Assembly: GCA_025989215.1 (NCBI GenBank)
Contig: JAPDNP010000006.1
Location: 241,462-305,461 of the forward strand
From: Neisseriaceae bacterium JH1-16
Lineage (GTDB): Bacteria > Pseudomonadota > Gammaproteobacteria > Burkholderiales > Chromobacteriaceae
Reading direction: 5' to 3'
Length of the DNA stretch: 64,000 nt
Shown here: positions 8,362-17,219 of the stretch, one piece after another
Position numbering within the stretch: position 1 is the first letter of the stretch
How the letters are laid out: every line of letters begins with the position of its first letter
Translations under genes and position numbers: made by a program
Notes under the pieces: model-generated
The model's input: only the letters and a program-made list of their open reading frames with translations
The model's database searches: none
What the model was told of the DNA's origin: nothing

Positions 8362-8517
8362 TTACGGATGGGCTCCGGCGCTGGTGTCGCGGCGGGCGTG
8401 ATTGAGCAGGCCGTCGACACGGTTGGCCAGCGTCAGGAAGGCGCGGCGTTCGTCGAGTCGGTCGGCGGTGAGGAAGCGGGGCAGGCGACGGGCGCCGAGC
8501 CAGGGGATGTGCTGCAT
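8362..8517 (-). CDS. Small ORF of 51 codons ahead of the PuuA-like gene
   Basis: An ATG preceded by AAAGGA at a good distance opens a 51-codon frame (MQHIPWLGARRLPRF ... RRDTSAGAHP) that stops 13 bases before the glutamine-synthetase-family start. Codon use is GC-rich at third positions, like true genes here. The peptide is basic with an amphipathic N-terminal half. I recognise no family. It could be a real small protein or a translated leader that tunes the downstream gene. Confidence 0.45.
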   Translation of the reverse strand: MQHIPWLGARRLPRFLTADRLDERRAFLTLANRVDGLLNHARRDTSAGAHP

Positions 8518-8586
8518 GAGATGTCCTTTGGGTGAAACAGGTTGTGCGCTGTCTGACGTAAAAAGTTCAACAGGCGTGACGCTATC

Positions 8587-8745
8587 CTAGTCAGCGTAGC
8601 GGGGCTTGGGCAATGCTTTGTGCACGGCGGCGTCATGCCAGGCCGTGTAAAGGCGATAATCGGCATCAAACCCAGTGCTGGCGGGCTGGAAGTTCTCGCT
8701 GTCGAGGCTGCGGCGATCTAGGCTGTGTACAGGAATACGCGACAT
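8587..8745 (-). CDS. Possible small protein of 52 residues
   Basis: The frame MSRIPVHSLDRRSLDSENF ... PKPRYAD reads like protein in its second half (TGFDADYRLYTAWHDAAVHKAL), but no good ribosome site lies close to the ATG at 8745 and the frame can be extended upstream to 8820. It lies in line with the 51-codon ORF and the PuuA-like gene, which suggests a three-gene unit. No family is recognised. Overlapping upstream sequence serves the divergent DUF748 gene. Confidence 0.3.
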   Translation of the reverse strand: MSRIPVHSLDRRSLDSENFQPASTGFDADYRLYTAWHDAAVHKALPKPRYAD

Positions 8746-8895
8746 TTCGACGCTGTTTGCCGCCTTGCAATGACGGCGTTGTATCGATGCGACACGTTTA
8801 TTATTTTTGACGGTCATCAAGGAAACGGCGCCGCTCTGCCGACACCGTTTCCTTGGCGGCTCTGGAAGAACAAGAATTCAACGAGGCCTCTACTG

Positions 8896-11800
8896 ATGAG
8901 TTCCAAGCAAACCCCCATCTCCGAAGAGCCGGCCGCCGCGCCGGTCAAACCCCCGCGTTGGCGCTGGTTGCGACGACTGCTGTTGGCGCTGCTCGTGCTG
9001 CTGGTCGTGATTGCCGGCGTACTGGCCTTCATCGTGCCGGACCAGCTGCGCAAGGCCGCCCACGACTGGGCGCACGGCATCGGCCGCGAGCTCTCCATCG
9101 GCAAGCTCGCCATTAACCCGCTGACGATGACCGCGACCTTGTCCGACGTGAAGTTGGCCGAAGGCAACGGCCAGCCGCTGTTCGCCGCGCGCGAGGTGTT
9201 GCTCGAGGCCACGCCGCGCTCGCTGCTGCTGGGGCGCTGGCGTGCCGCCGAATTCCGCCTGGTCGAGCCCAAGCTCGCGGTGGTGCGCGACAAGGCCGGG
9301 GTGTGGAACTGGGCGCGCTTCATTCATGACGCGAGCGGCCCGGCCAAGCCCGAGCCGAAGGAAGCCAACAAGGAACTGCCGAAGGTCATCGTCGACCTGA
9401 TCGACATCCAGAAGGGCCAGGTCAGCTACCGCGACGAGCTGGCCGCGCCGGGCGTGGTGAACGCGCTGAGCCCGATTCAGTTCAAGCTGACCAATCTGAC
9501 CACCTTGCCCGCCAACGGCGACTACCAGCTCGCCGCCGAATTGCAGGACGGCGCCAAGCTGGGCTGGAAGGGCGACCTGCGCCTGCAGCCCTTGACCTCG
9601 AAGGGCAAGTTGTCGCTCGACGGTCTGCAGCTTGCGACCGTCTGGCCGTTCGCCAAGCCGTTCCTGAAGCTGTCGGCGCCGCCGAAGGGCAGCGTGTCGG
9701 CGACCGCCAGTTACGACTTCTCGCTCGCCGGCACCACGCCCGAGCTGAAGGTGGCGCCGTTTGCCGCCCGCCTGAAACAGCTCGAGCTGTCCGCCCCGCA
9801 GACCCGCGTGCCGCTGACCTTGGCCGAGCTGGCGGTGAACGGCGGGCTCCTGGATCTAGGCAAGGAAACCGTCGAGATCGACCAGGTGCACCTGGCTAAT
9901 GCGCACCTGGTCTCGCGCCGCACCCAGGGCGGGCTGATCGACTGGCTGTCGGCGTTGCCGAAGCAGGAAAACGTCAAGCCCAGCCCGCCGTCGCCGTGGC
10001 GGGTGAAGGTGAAATCGCTACAGTTGACCGGGTTGAATGGCGAGACGATCGACGAGGGCTTCGTCACGCCGCTGACGGCGAAATACAGCATCGACAAGGT
10101 CGAGACCGGCTTCGCGATGGGGCCGGAGCAAGGCTGGCAGCTCGACGGGCTGACGGTGGCGATGTCGAACGTGGCGGTGGGCTCGGGCGACGGTGCGCCG
10201 TTCGCCACCCTGCGCCACGCCGAACTGGAGCCGAGCGAGGTGCATTCGGCCAAGTACGCGGTGAAGCTGGGCAAGGTGACGGTGGACGGCTTGCAGGCGA
10301 CCGCCGAGCGCGACCGCGCCGGCCGGATCAACCTGCTGCAGGCGCTGCGCCCGGTTGGCGGCACGAGCACGCCGGCACCGGCCAAGTCGGCCGAACCGGG
10401 CTGGAAGGTGGCTCCGCCGCCGCTGACGCTCGCCAACAGCCAGCTGACCTGGCGTGACGCCAGCCTGCCGCGTCCGGTGACGTTGACGCTGCAGGATCTT
10501 GGCGGCGAATTGACCGCGCAGGACAACGGCGGGGTGGCCGGTCGGCTGGCTGGTCGCATGGGCGGCGGTCAGCTCGGCGTCGACGTGACGCAGCCGGAGA
10601 GCGGCGCCGGCCGCTACGTGATCCGCGCCAACGGCCTGCCGTTGGTGCCGCTGGCACCGTACCTCGTCAGCGGCACGCCGCTCAGGCTGACGAGCGGTAC
10701 CGCTTCGGCCAACCTCGACGTGAGCCAGGACAAGAGCGGCGTCAAGGCGAGCGGGGATGCGCGCATCAACAAGCTGGTGGTATTCGAGCCGGGCCGCAGC
10801 GATCCGCTGATCGCCTGGCGTGAGATGGCCGCGCTGGGCTTGAACGTCAACGCCGGCAAGACGATCAGCGCGAGCATCCGCGAGCTGCGCCTGACCGACC
10901 CGCGCGCGCGGCTGATCCTCAACGAGCAGCGTCAGCTCAATGTGGTGACGCTGTTCAGCAAGCCGGGAGCGGCGGCGAGCAAGCCGGCCGCGGCCGGCCC
11001 GTTGCCGGTGGTCGACGTGCGCTCGATCACGGTGAAGAACGGCGAGATGGACTTCGCCGACCTGTCGATGCAGCCGCAGTTCGGTACCCGTGTGCACAAC
11101 CTGAAGGGTACGGTGCAGGGCTTGTCGACCCGGCCGGGCCGGCGCGGCACCGTCACGCTCGACGGCGACGTCGACAAATACGGCGACCTGCGCGTGCGCG
11201 GCGTGCTGGCACCGCTGGCGGTCACCAACGACACCGACATCAGCATGCGCTTCCGCAATATCGCGATGGGCGGCCTCAACCCGTATTCCACCACCTTCGC
11301 CGGCTGGCAGGTAAAGGACGGCCGGCTGTCGGTCGACCTGCGCTACAAGATCAACAAGCGCCAGCTGGACTCACAGAACCAGGTGGTGATCAACAGCATC
11401 GTGCTCGGCGACGAGGTGCCCGACTACAAGGGCACCCGCCTGCCGCTGAAACTGGCGGTCGCGCTGCTTGAGGACAGCGATGGGCGCATCGACCTGAACC
11501 TGCCGGTGAAGGGCAGCCTCGACGACCCGCAATTCAGTTACGGCCACCTGGTATGGCAGGCGATCACCAATGTGATCACCAAGGTCGTCACCGCACCGTT
11601 CCGCGCGCTCGGCGCGCTGTTCGGCAGCGAAGGCTTCGACGCGGTGTACTTCGTGCCGGGCGAGGCGACGGTGCAGCCGCCGGAGCGCGAGAAGCTCGAC
11701 AAGATCGCCCAGGTGCTCGCCAAGCGACCGAAGGCCGCGATCGAGATCGCCGGCACCTACGATCCGGACTCCGAGCACAAGGCGCTGGCGCGCGCGCGCA

Positions 11801-12231
11801 TCGACAAGGCGATCTTCGCCAAGGCCGGGCGCAAGCTGGCGGCGGACGATCCGCTACCGATCCCGGACATGGAAGACCCGGAAATCCAGTCGGCGGTGCG
11901 CAGTGTGTTCGGCCAACGTATCGGCTACACCAAGCTCGCGGTGAGGATGGTCGGTGGCGAGGGCGGTGCGGCGCGTTATCAGGCGATGCACAAGGAAATG
12001 ATCGATGCCGAGAAGATCGACGACGCGTCGCTGAAGGCACTGGCCGACGCGCGCGCCAAGGCGACTCGCGCCGCGCTGGTGTCGGCCGATGAGAGTCTCG
12101 CTCCGCGACTCACGATCGGCGCGCCACATGCCGATAAGGGCAGCAAGGAGGGCGTGCCGATAGGCCTGAAAATGAGTGTGCAGAACCTGCCCACCCCGAC
12201 GGCAGCCAGTGCGCCGGTGGCGGCACATTGA
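8896..12231 (+). CDS. DUF748 / AsmA-like giant envelope protein
   Basis: 1111 residues. A Lys/Arg/Trp-rich start (KPPRWRWLRR) is followed by one membrane helix at about residues 27-47 (LLLALLVLLVVIAGVLAFIV), so the protein is an N-in inner-membrane protein with a large periplasmic part. The body has repeating beta-rich DUF748/AsmA-like segments (VRDKAGVWNWARFI, ADLSMQPQFGTRVHNLKGTVQGLST). AsmA-like proteins of this shape are thought to form lipid-conducting bridges across the periplasm; applied here, that is inference. Near residue 910 the sequence GFDAVYFVPGEATVQPPEREKLDKIAQVLAKRPK resembles an OmpA-like fold start. The ATG at 8896 places the membrane helix correctly; upstream frame is untranslated. 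Confidence 0.88.
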   Translation: MSSKQTPISEEPAAAPVKPPRWRWLRRLLLALLVLLVVIAGVLAFIVPDQLRKAAHDWAHGIGRELSIGKLAINPLTMTATLSDVKLAEGNGQPLFAAREVLLEATPRSLLLGRWRAAEFRLVEPKLAVVRDKAGVWNWARFIHDASGPAKPEPKEANKELPKVIVDLIDIQKGQVSYRDELAAPGVVNALSPIQFKLTNLTTLPANGDYQLAAELQDGAKLGWKGDLRLQPLTSKGKLSLDGLQLATVWPFAKPFLKLSAPPKGSVSATASYDFSLAGTTPELKVAPFAARLKQLELSAPQTRVPLTLAELAVNGGLLDLGKETVEIDQVHLANAHLVSRRTQGGLIDWLSALPKQENVKPSPPSPWRVKVKSLQLTGLNGETIDEGFVTPLTAKYSIDKVETGFAMGPEQGWQLDGLTVAMSNVAVGSGDGAPFATLRHAELEPSEVHSAKYAVKLGKVTVDGLQATAERDRAGRINLLQALRPVGGTSTPAPAKSAEPGWKVAPPPLTLANSQLTWRDASLPRPVTLTLQDLGGELTAQDNGGVAGRLAGRMGGGQLGVDVTQPESGAGRYVIRANGLPLVPLAPYLVSGTPLRLTSGTASANLDVSQDKSGVKASGDARINKLVVFEPGRSDPLIAWREMAALGLNVNAGKTISASIRELRLTDPRARLILNEQRQLNVVTLFSKPGAAASKPAAAGPLPVVDVRSITVKNGEMDFADLSMQPQFGTRVHNLKGTVQGLSTRPGRRGTVTLDGDVDKYGDLRVRGVLAPLAVTNDTDISMRFRNIAMGGLNPYSTTFAGWQVKDGRLSVDLRYKINKRQLDSQNQVVINSIVLGDEVPDYKGTRLPLKLAVALLEDSDGRIDLNLPVKGSLDDPQFSYGHLVWQAITNVITKVVTAPFRALGALFGSEGFDAVYFVPGEATVQPPEREKLDKIAQVLAKRPKAAIEIAGTYDPDSEHKALARARIDKAIFAKAGRKLAADDPLPIPDMEDPEIQSAVRSVFGQRIGYTKLAVRMVGGEGGAARYQAMHKEMIDAEKIDDASLKALADARAKATRAALVSADESLAPRLTIGAPHADKGSKEGVPIGLKMSVQNLPTPTAASAPVAAH

Positions 12232-12250
12232 TGGTCGTCAAAGCGGGGAA

Positions 12251-12266
12251 ATCCCATATATAGTGT
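12251..12266 (+). promoter_or_regulatory. Candidate NrdR box
   Basis: ATCCCATATATAGTGT matches the right 11 bases of the NrdR consensus (ACACWATATATWGTGT) exactly and is poor in its left arm. It lies 104 bases before the class II ribonucleotide reductase start, where NrdR would be expected to repress it. A second, much weaker match lies about 34 bases downstream around 12285-12300. Confidence 0.55.
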
Positions 12267-12369
12267 AATGACCGGCTTTTGATGCGGACATATTGTTGGG
12301 AGCCGCCGGTGCTTGCGATGCGAGTGCCGTCGGCTCCCAAATAGTGATTGCAGATCGAGGGAGGCGTGC

Positions 12370-15216
12370 GTGAAACAGGAAAACGTGGCGGCAATGGCCG
12401 AGCAGGACATCTCGCGCGAGGTGCTGCTGGAGAAATACGCCAAGAACGGTGAACAGACCGTGTCGGAAGTGCGCCTGCGCGTGGCGCGTGCGCTGGCGGA
12501 GCTGGAGGCCGACCCGGCCCGTTTCGAGCCGCTGTTTTACGAGGCACTGGAGAACGGCTTCATTCCCGGCGGCCGCATCAATTCGGCGGCCGGCACCGAC
12601 CTGCGCGCCACGCTGATCAACTGCTTCGTGCAACCGGTCGGCGACTCGGTCAGCGAGCCGGAGGGTGGCAAGGTCGGCATCTACGAGGCCTTGCTGCAGG
12701 CGGCCGAAACGATGCGCCGCGGCGGCGGCGTCGGCTACAACTTCAGCCGCATCCGTCCGAAGGGGGCCAAGGTCAAGGGCACCGACAGCCGCGCGTCCGG
12801 CCCGGTGTCATACATGCGCGTGTTCGACCGCAGCTGCGAGACGGTCGAATCGGCCGGCGCGCGCCGTGGCGCGCAGATGGGCGTGCTCAACGTCAGCCAC
12901 CCGGACGTGGAGGCCTTCATCCACGCCAAGGACCAGGGCGACCTGAAGAACTTCAATATCTCGGTCGGCGTGTCGGACGAGTTCATGCAGGCGGTGGTCG
13001 ACGACGCCGACTGGCAGTTGACCCATCATGTCGAGCCGGCCAGCGAGGCATTCGCCGGCAGTTTCCAGCGCGACGACGGCCTGTGGGTGTACCGCACCGT
13101 CAAGGCGCGCTCGCTGTGGCAGCAGATCATGGCGTCGACCTACGACCACGCCGAACCGGGCGTGCTGTTCGTCTCCAAGATCAACCGCGACAACAACCTG
13201 TCGTACTGTGAGTCGATCGAGTCGACCAACCCCTGCGGCGAGCAGCCGTTGCCCGACTACGGCTGCTGCGACCTGGGCTCGATCAACCTGGCGCGCTTTG
13301 TCCGCCAGCCGTTTTCCGACAAGGTGAGCTTCGACTTCAAGGGCTTCGACAAGGTGGTGCGCGCGTCGATCCGCATGCTCGACAATGTGCTCGACCTGAC
13401 CGTCTGGCCGCTGAAGGAGCAGGAGCGCGAGGCGATGAGTAAGCGCCGTGTCGGCCTGGGTTTCACCGGCCTGGGCGACGCGCTGATCATGCTCAAGACC
13501 CGCTACGACAGCGAGGCCGGGCGCCGTTTCGCCGCCAAGGTATCCGAGGCGATGCGCGATTCGTCCTACGACGCGTCGGTGGACCTGGCGATCGAGAAGG
13601 GCGCCTTCCCGCTGTTCGATGCCGACGCCTACTTGGCCGAACCGCACTGCGTCAGCCGCCTGCCGGCGGCGATCAAGGCACGCATCAAGCAGCACGGCAT
13701 CCGCAACTCGCACCTGCTGTCGATCGCGCCGACCGGCACCATTTCGCTCGCCTTTGCCGACAACGCGTCCAACGGCATCGAGCCGCCGTTCTCGTGGTTC
13801 TACACCCGCAAGAAGCGCATGGCCGACGGCTCGCAGCAGGAATACCGCGTCGAGGACCATGCCTACCGGCTGTACCGCCTGCAGGGCGGCGACGTCGACA
13901 ATCTGCCGGACTATTTTGTGTCGGCGCTGGAAATGAGCGCGCTCGATCACATGCAGATGGTCGCCGCGGTCGCGCCGTACGTTGACACTGCGATCTCCAA
14001 GACCGTCAACGTGCCGGCCGACTACCCGTTCGAGGACTTCGAGAGCCTGTATCTGGAGGCGTGGAAGGCGGGCCTGAAGGGCATCACCACCTACCGGCCG
14101 AACAATGTGCTCGGCTCGGTGCTGTCGGTCGAGCCGGCCGCGGCCACGCCGCAGGACCTGTCGGCGAGCCAAGCCGACCCGGACCGCCGCATCTCCCTCA
14201 ACACCGCGCCGAGCCCAGCGCTGGCCAGCCTGAAGTGGCCGGACCGGCCGAAGCTGAAGGAAGGGAATCCGTCGTGGACCTATATGGTCGAGCACGAGCA
14301 CGGCGACTTCGCGGTGGTGGTCGGCCACATCGAGAACGGCCGCACCCATCCGTTCGAGTGCTGGGTGAACGGCAGCGAGGCCACCCGCGGCCTCGGTGCC
14401 ATCGCCAAGACACTGTCGATGGACATGCGCTGCCGCGACCGCGCCTGGCTCGCCGCCAAGCTCGACGCGCTGTCGCGCACCGTCGGCGACAAGCAGTATC
14501 GGATGGAGATCGGCACGACCACGCTGTATGCCAGCAGCGCCGCCGCGGCGTTGGGCCAGGTCGTGCACTACCGCGTCGAGCAGCTCGGTGCGCTGACCGC
14601 CAAGGCCGACGACCCGAGCCCGGTGATGGACGCGCTGTTCGCGCGCAAGGAGCCGAAGTCCGGCACCGACGGTACGATCAGTTGGTCGGTCGACGTGTCC
14701 AACCCGCAGACCGGCGACGACTTCGTGCTGTTCGTGAAGGAGCTGGTGCTGCCGAACGGCCAGCGCCGCCCGTACTCGATCTGGATGGCCGGCAGCTACC
14801 CGCGCGAGCTCGATGGCCTGTGCAAGATGCTCAGCCTCGACATGCGGGTGATCGACCCGGCCTGGATCGGCATGAAGCTGCGCAAGCTGTTGACCTATGC
14901 CGAGCCGCAGGGCGATTTCTTCGCCCGCGTGCCGGGCAGCGACAAGTCGTTCAGCTGGCCGTCCACTGTCGCCTACATGGCGCGGCTGGTGATCCACCGT
15001 TACGCGATGCTCGGCATCCTCACCGAGGAAGGCTTCCCGGTCGAGGAGATGGGCGTGATGGTGCCGGAGCAGGGCGACCTGTTCGAGGGCGCCAGCGTCA
15101 GCACCGTCAAGCCGATTGCCGGCAAGCCCTGCCCGGAATGCGGCCACCATGCGCTGATCAAGAAGGACGGCTGCGAATTCTGCACCGCCTGCGGTCATGT
15201 GGGAGCGTGCGGCTGA
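12370..15216 (+). CDS. nrdJ: Adenosylcobalamin-dependent (class II) ribonucleoside-diphosphate reductase
   Basis: 948 residues. The catalytic part (about 1-600) has the class II blocks [42 protein letters not shown] (active-site NxCGE), [16 protein letters not shown] and [15 protein letters not shown]. It is followed by two TSCPD-type domains (about 636-740 and 780-900; [22 protein letters not shown], then [21 protein letters not shown]) and a C-terminal four-Cys zinc-ribbon-like tail, CPECG ... CEFCTACG. It makes deoxynucleotides without oxygen or iron-tyrosyl radical but needs vitamin B12. The GTG at 12370 is chosen because GGGAGG lies just upstream; an ATG at 12394 is the alternative. A terminator follows. 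Confidence 0.95.
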   Translation: MKQENVAAMAEQDISREVLLEKYAKNGEQTVSEVRLRVARALAELEADPARFEPLFYEALENGFIPGGRINSAAGTDLRATLINCFVQPVGDSVSEPEGGKVGIYEALLQAAETMRRGGGVGYNFSRIRPKGAKVKGTDSRASGPVSYMRVFDRSCETVESAGARRGAQMGVLNVSHPDVEAFIHAKDQGDLKNFNISVGVSDEFMQAVVDDADWQLTHHVEPASEAFAGSFQRDDGLWVYRTVKARSLWQQIMASTYDHAEPGVLFVSKINRDNNLSYCESIESTNPCGEQPLPDYGCCDLGSINLARFVRQPFSDKVSFDFKGFDKVVRASIRMLDNVLDLTVWPLKEQEREAMSKRRVGLGFTGLGDALIMLKTRYDSEAGRRFAAKVSEAMRDSSYDASVDLAIEKGAFPLFDADAYLAEPHCVSRLPAAIKARIKQHGIRNSHLLSIAPTGTISLAFADNASNGIEPPFSWFYTRKKRMADGSQQEYRVEDHAYRLYRLQGGDVDNLPDYFVSALEMSALDHMQMVAAVAPYVDTAISKTVNVPADYPFEDFESLYLEAWKAGLKGITTYRPNNVLGSVLSVEPAAATPQDLSASQADPDRRISLNTAPSPALASLKWPDRPKLKEGNPSWTYMVEHEHGDFAVVVGHIENGRTHPFECWVNGSEATRGLGAIAKTLSMDMRCRDRAWLAAKLDALSRTVGDKQYRMEIGTTTLYASSAAAALGQVVHYRVEQLGALTAKADDPSPVMDALFARKEPKSGTDGTISWSVDVSNPQTGDDFVLFVKELVLPNGQRRPYSIWMAGSYPRELDGLCKMLSLDMRVIDPAWIGMKLRKLLTYAEPQGDFFARVPGSDKSFSWPSTVAYMARLVIHRYAMLGILTEEGFPVEEMGVMVPEQGDLFEGASVSTVKPIAGKPCPECGHHALIKKDGCEFCTACGHVGACG

Positions 15217-15273
15217 GGTTGGTCGAACGATTGCAATGCCCGCGTGAGTGACAGCATTAAGCTGCGATATGAA

Positions 15274-15310
15274 CAAAGCCTACCGACCAATTGGAAGGTG
15301 GGCTTTTTTT
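15274..15310 (+). terminator. Intrinsic terminator of nrdJ
   Basis: AAAGCCTACC pairs with GGTGGGCTTT (one mismatch) and runs into seven T residues. It begins 58 bases after the nrdJ stop. Confidence 0.9.
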
Positions 15311-16304
15311 AATGCAATGCATGTCACTATGTCCGGATAGATATGTTCCTTGTTGGAGTTGGACGGGTGCTAGGGCATCTCGATTTCGGTGGACTCGTCC
15401 GACCGGGTGAGTCGCCCCCGATTTTTCTAGACACCCGCGAGCCGTTGGTGGACTGTCTTGATCGGCTTTGATTTTCTAGACAGGGTTCAGCGTTAGTCTT
15501 TGGTTTAATCCAGCCCATCGAACTGCCTCCGAAGGCCCGATGGGCAGGTATAGGCAGCCGATGCCGGTTCGACAGGTGACGTCCCAGTGGGGGCGCATCG
15601 TTACCATCGTTCGGAAGGGGACCGAGAGCATCGGGCTAGGAGGCCTGAAACTACCGATGAGAAGAGCGTTGGGCCGGGGGTAGCCCGTTGAAAGGCAAGG
15701 TCGGGTGCAATCAATGTTCGGGAAGGCTTACTGCTCGATGGCGTCAGCATTGTGGCTCCGATCACGAGCAAAAGTTTGGCCGAACGAGGGATAGGCACCT
15801 TGCCTACCCGGAAAACCGCGAAGCCCATCGGCCGACGGACCGATGGGCTTTGCATCAAGCGGCGGCTGCTGTTTGACCTGAAAACGCTAGTCGCCTGGGG
15901 CGACTGTCGGCGGATGGCATCGGGTCTCATTTATCCCTGGATGTTTTTTAGTGATTTCAAACCTCTGTATTGGCTTGGTCACCAGGCACTACGAGTGTGA
16001 TGTGAGTCCTGTAGCGGCAGTTCAGGCTGAAACGCGAGTACGACAAGGTCTCACTTGGAAACGGCTGCTTTCTCTTGGCATGACTAAACAGTCGTTAACA
16101 AAACCTTTGCAGTCCTGTCGTCCTGGCCAGGCATTCTCCTTGTAAAGTTGATGGTGACGCTGTCGGTGCGCACCTCTGCTGCCGGACGCGGCACCATGGC
16201 CATCCGTGCCGGCGATTGCTGGTGGCGCTTGACCCCAGTAAAATCAACGGCTTTTTGTCGACGCTTGGCGATCGGCAGCCTTTCTTGTACTTGGAGTAAG
16301 CAAC
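15311..16304. other. About 1 kb without a convincing gene
   Basis: Both strands contain frames up to about 110 codons, but none has protein-like composition plus a start site, and the third-position GC bias of the neighbours is missing. What can be seen: an inverted repeat GCCCATCG/CGATGGGC at about 15512-15546, a second hairpin of the same arms at 15822-15852 that ends in a T-run (terminator-like, plus strand), and one TTGGCCGAAC at 15776. The last 60 bases carry the ribosome site and probably the promoter of the ACP gene (GGAGTAAGCAAC before the ATG). Confidence 0.5.
15822..15852 (+). terminator. Terminator-like hairpin in the gene-free kilobase
   Basis: AAGCCCATCGG pairs with CCGATGGGCTTT around an 8-base loop with a short T-run. 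No gene ends just before it on the plus strand, so it may close an unannotated small RNA or be the remains of a lost gene. Confidence 0.6.
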
Positions 16305-16577
16305 ATGTCTGACGCGGCAAACCGCGAACTTGAGCTGGAAGTGGCCGGCTTGATCGTCGACGCCCTGAACCTGGAAGTGGGCGCGGCCGACATCGATCCG
16401 AACGAGCCCCTGTACGGCGAGGGCCTGGGGCTGGACTCGATCGATATCCTCGAAATCGCCTTGGTGGTTTCCAAGCGCTATGGTTTCCAGCTGCGTTCGG
16501 ACAGCGAGGACAATGCGCGCATTTTCGCTTCGCTGGCCAATCTGTCCGCGTACATCGCGGCCCATCGCACCTGTTGA
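16305..16577 (+). CDS. Acyl carrier protein of the aryl-polyene-type cluster
   Basis: 90 residues, acidic and helical. GLGLDSIDILEIAL holds the 4'-phosphopantetheine serine (Ser45). It starts the long same-strand gene run to 27323 and is followed by a gene overlapping its stop by 4 bases. By position and sequence it corresponds to the ACPs (ApeE/ApeF type) that carry the growing aryl polyene chain. Only one such ACP is visible here, whereas the well-studied E. coli cluster has two. GGAG precedes the ATG. Confidence 0.9.
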   Translation: MSDAANRELELEVAGLIVDALNLEVGAADIDPNEPLYGEGLGLDSIDILEIALVVSKRYGFQLRSDSEDNARIFASLANLSAYIAAHRTC

Positions 16578-17218
16578 TGACGTTCAAGGGCGTGCTGGTC
16601 GCGCTGCTGTTCGGCGCTTATCTCTTGCTGTCGCACTGGGTGCTGGCCGATCCGGCGCAGCACCGTTACCTGGGCGTGGCATTGGCACTGACGCCGCCAC
16701 TGGCCGGGGCGGTGCTGTTCTGCCTCGCCTGTGGTGCGCGCCGCTGGGTGGGGCCGCTGTTGGCAGGGGCGGCGCTGCTGGTGTGGCAGAGCGCCACCTG
16801 GCTCGGCGCACATTTCTCCTGGCTGTATTTCCTGCAGGACGCCGGCACCCAGCTGTTTCTGGCGCTGATGTTCGGGCGCACGCTGCTGGCCGGTCAGCAG
16901 CCCTTGTGCAGCCGGATAGCCGCGCTGATCCATGGCGGGCTCGACGCGGCGCAGGTCCGTTACACTCGTCGGATCACCGTGACGTGGACGGGGTTCTTCC
17001 TGACCATGTTCGGGGCATCCTGTGCGCTGTTCCTGCTGGCGCCGCTGGCGATCTGGTCGGCGTTCAGCAATCTGCTGGTATTGCCGCTGACCGGCTTGAT
17101 GTTCGTGGTGGAGTACGCGCTGCGCCTGCGCTGCCTGCCGCAATGGCGCGAGCAGATGCGCTTTACCGACACCTTCCGCGCCTACCGGGCGCTGGGTGCT
17201 CAAGCTCAGGAGCGTTGA
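16574..17218 (+). CDS. COG4648-type membrane protein of aryl polyene clusters
   Basis: 214 residues with about six hydrophobic segments (for example VLVALLFGAYLLLSHWVLA, LALTPPLAGAVLFCLACG, WLYFLQDAGTQLFLALMFG, FFLTMFGASCALFLLAPLAIW). Proteins of this type accompany the ACP and ligase genes in aryl polyene loci; their precise job is not established. The start codon overlaps the ACP stop by 4 bases and the stop is 1 base before the ligase start, which marks tight translational coupling. Confidence 0.8.
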   Translation: MMTFKGVLVALLFGAYLLLSHWVLADPAQHRYLGVALALTPPLAGAVLFCLACGARRWVGPLLAGAALLVWQSATWLGAHFSWLYFLQDAGTQLFLALMFGRTLLAGQQPLCSRIAALIHGGLDAAQVRYTRRITVTWTGFFLTMFGASCALFLLAPLAIWSAFSNLLVLPLTGLMFVVEYALRLRCLPQWREQMRFTDTFRAYRALGAQAQER

Positions 17219-17219
17219 G

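Noticed and set aside
12232..12369. Cobalamin riboswitch before the B12-dependent reductase
   Set aside because: The leader is only about 140 bases and I see no B12-box-like conserved core.
12808..15276. 822-codon open frame antisense to nrdJ
   Set aside because: A shadow of the strongly conserved reductase; low-complexity composition and no motif.
15601..15930. 109-codon minus-strand frame in the gene-free kilobase
   Set aside because: Serine/proline-rich, no ribosome site, no recognisable domain, and overlapping hairpins.
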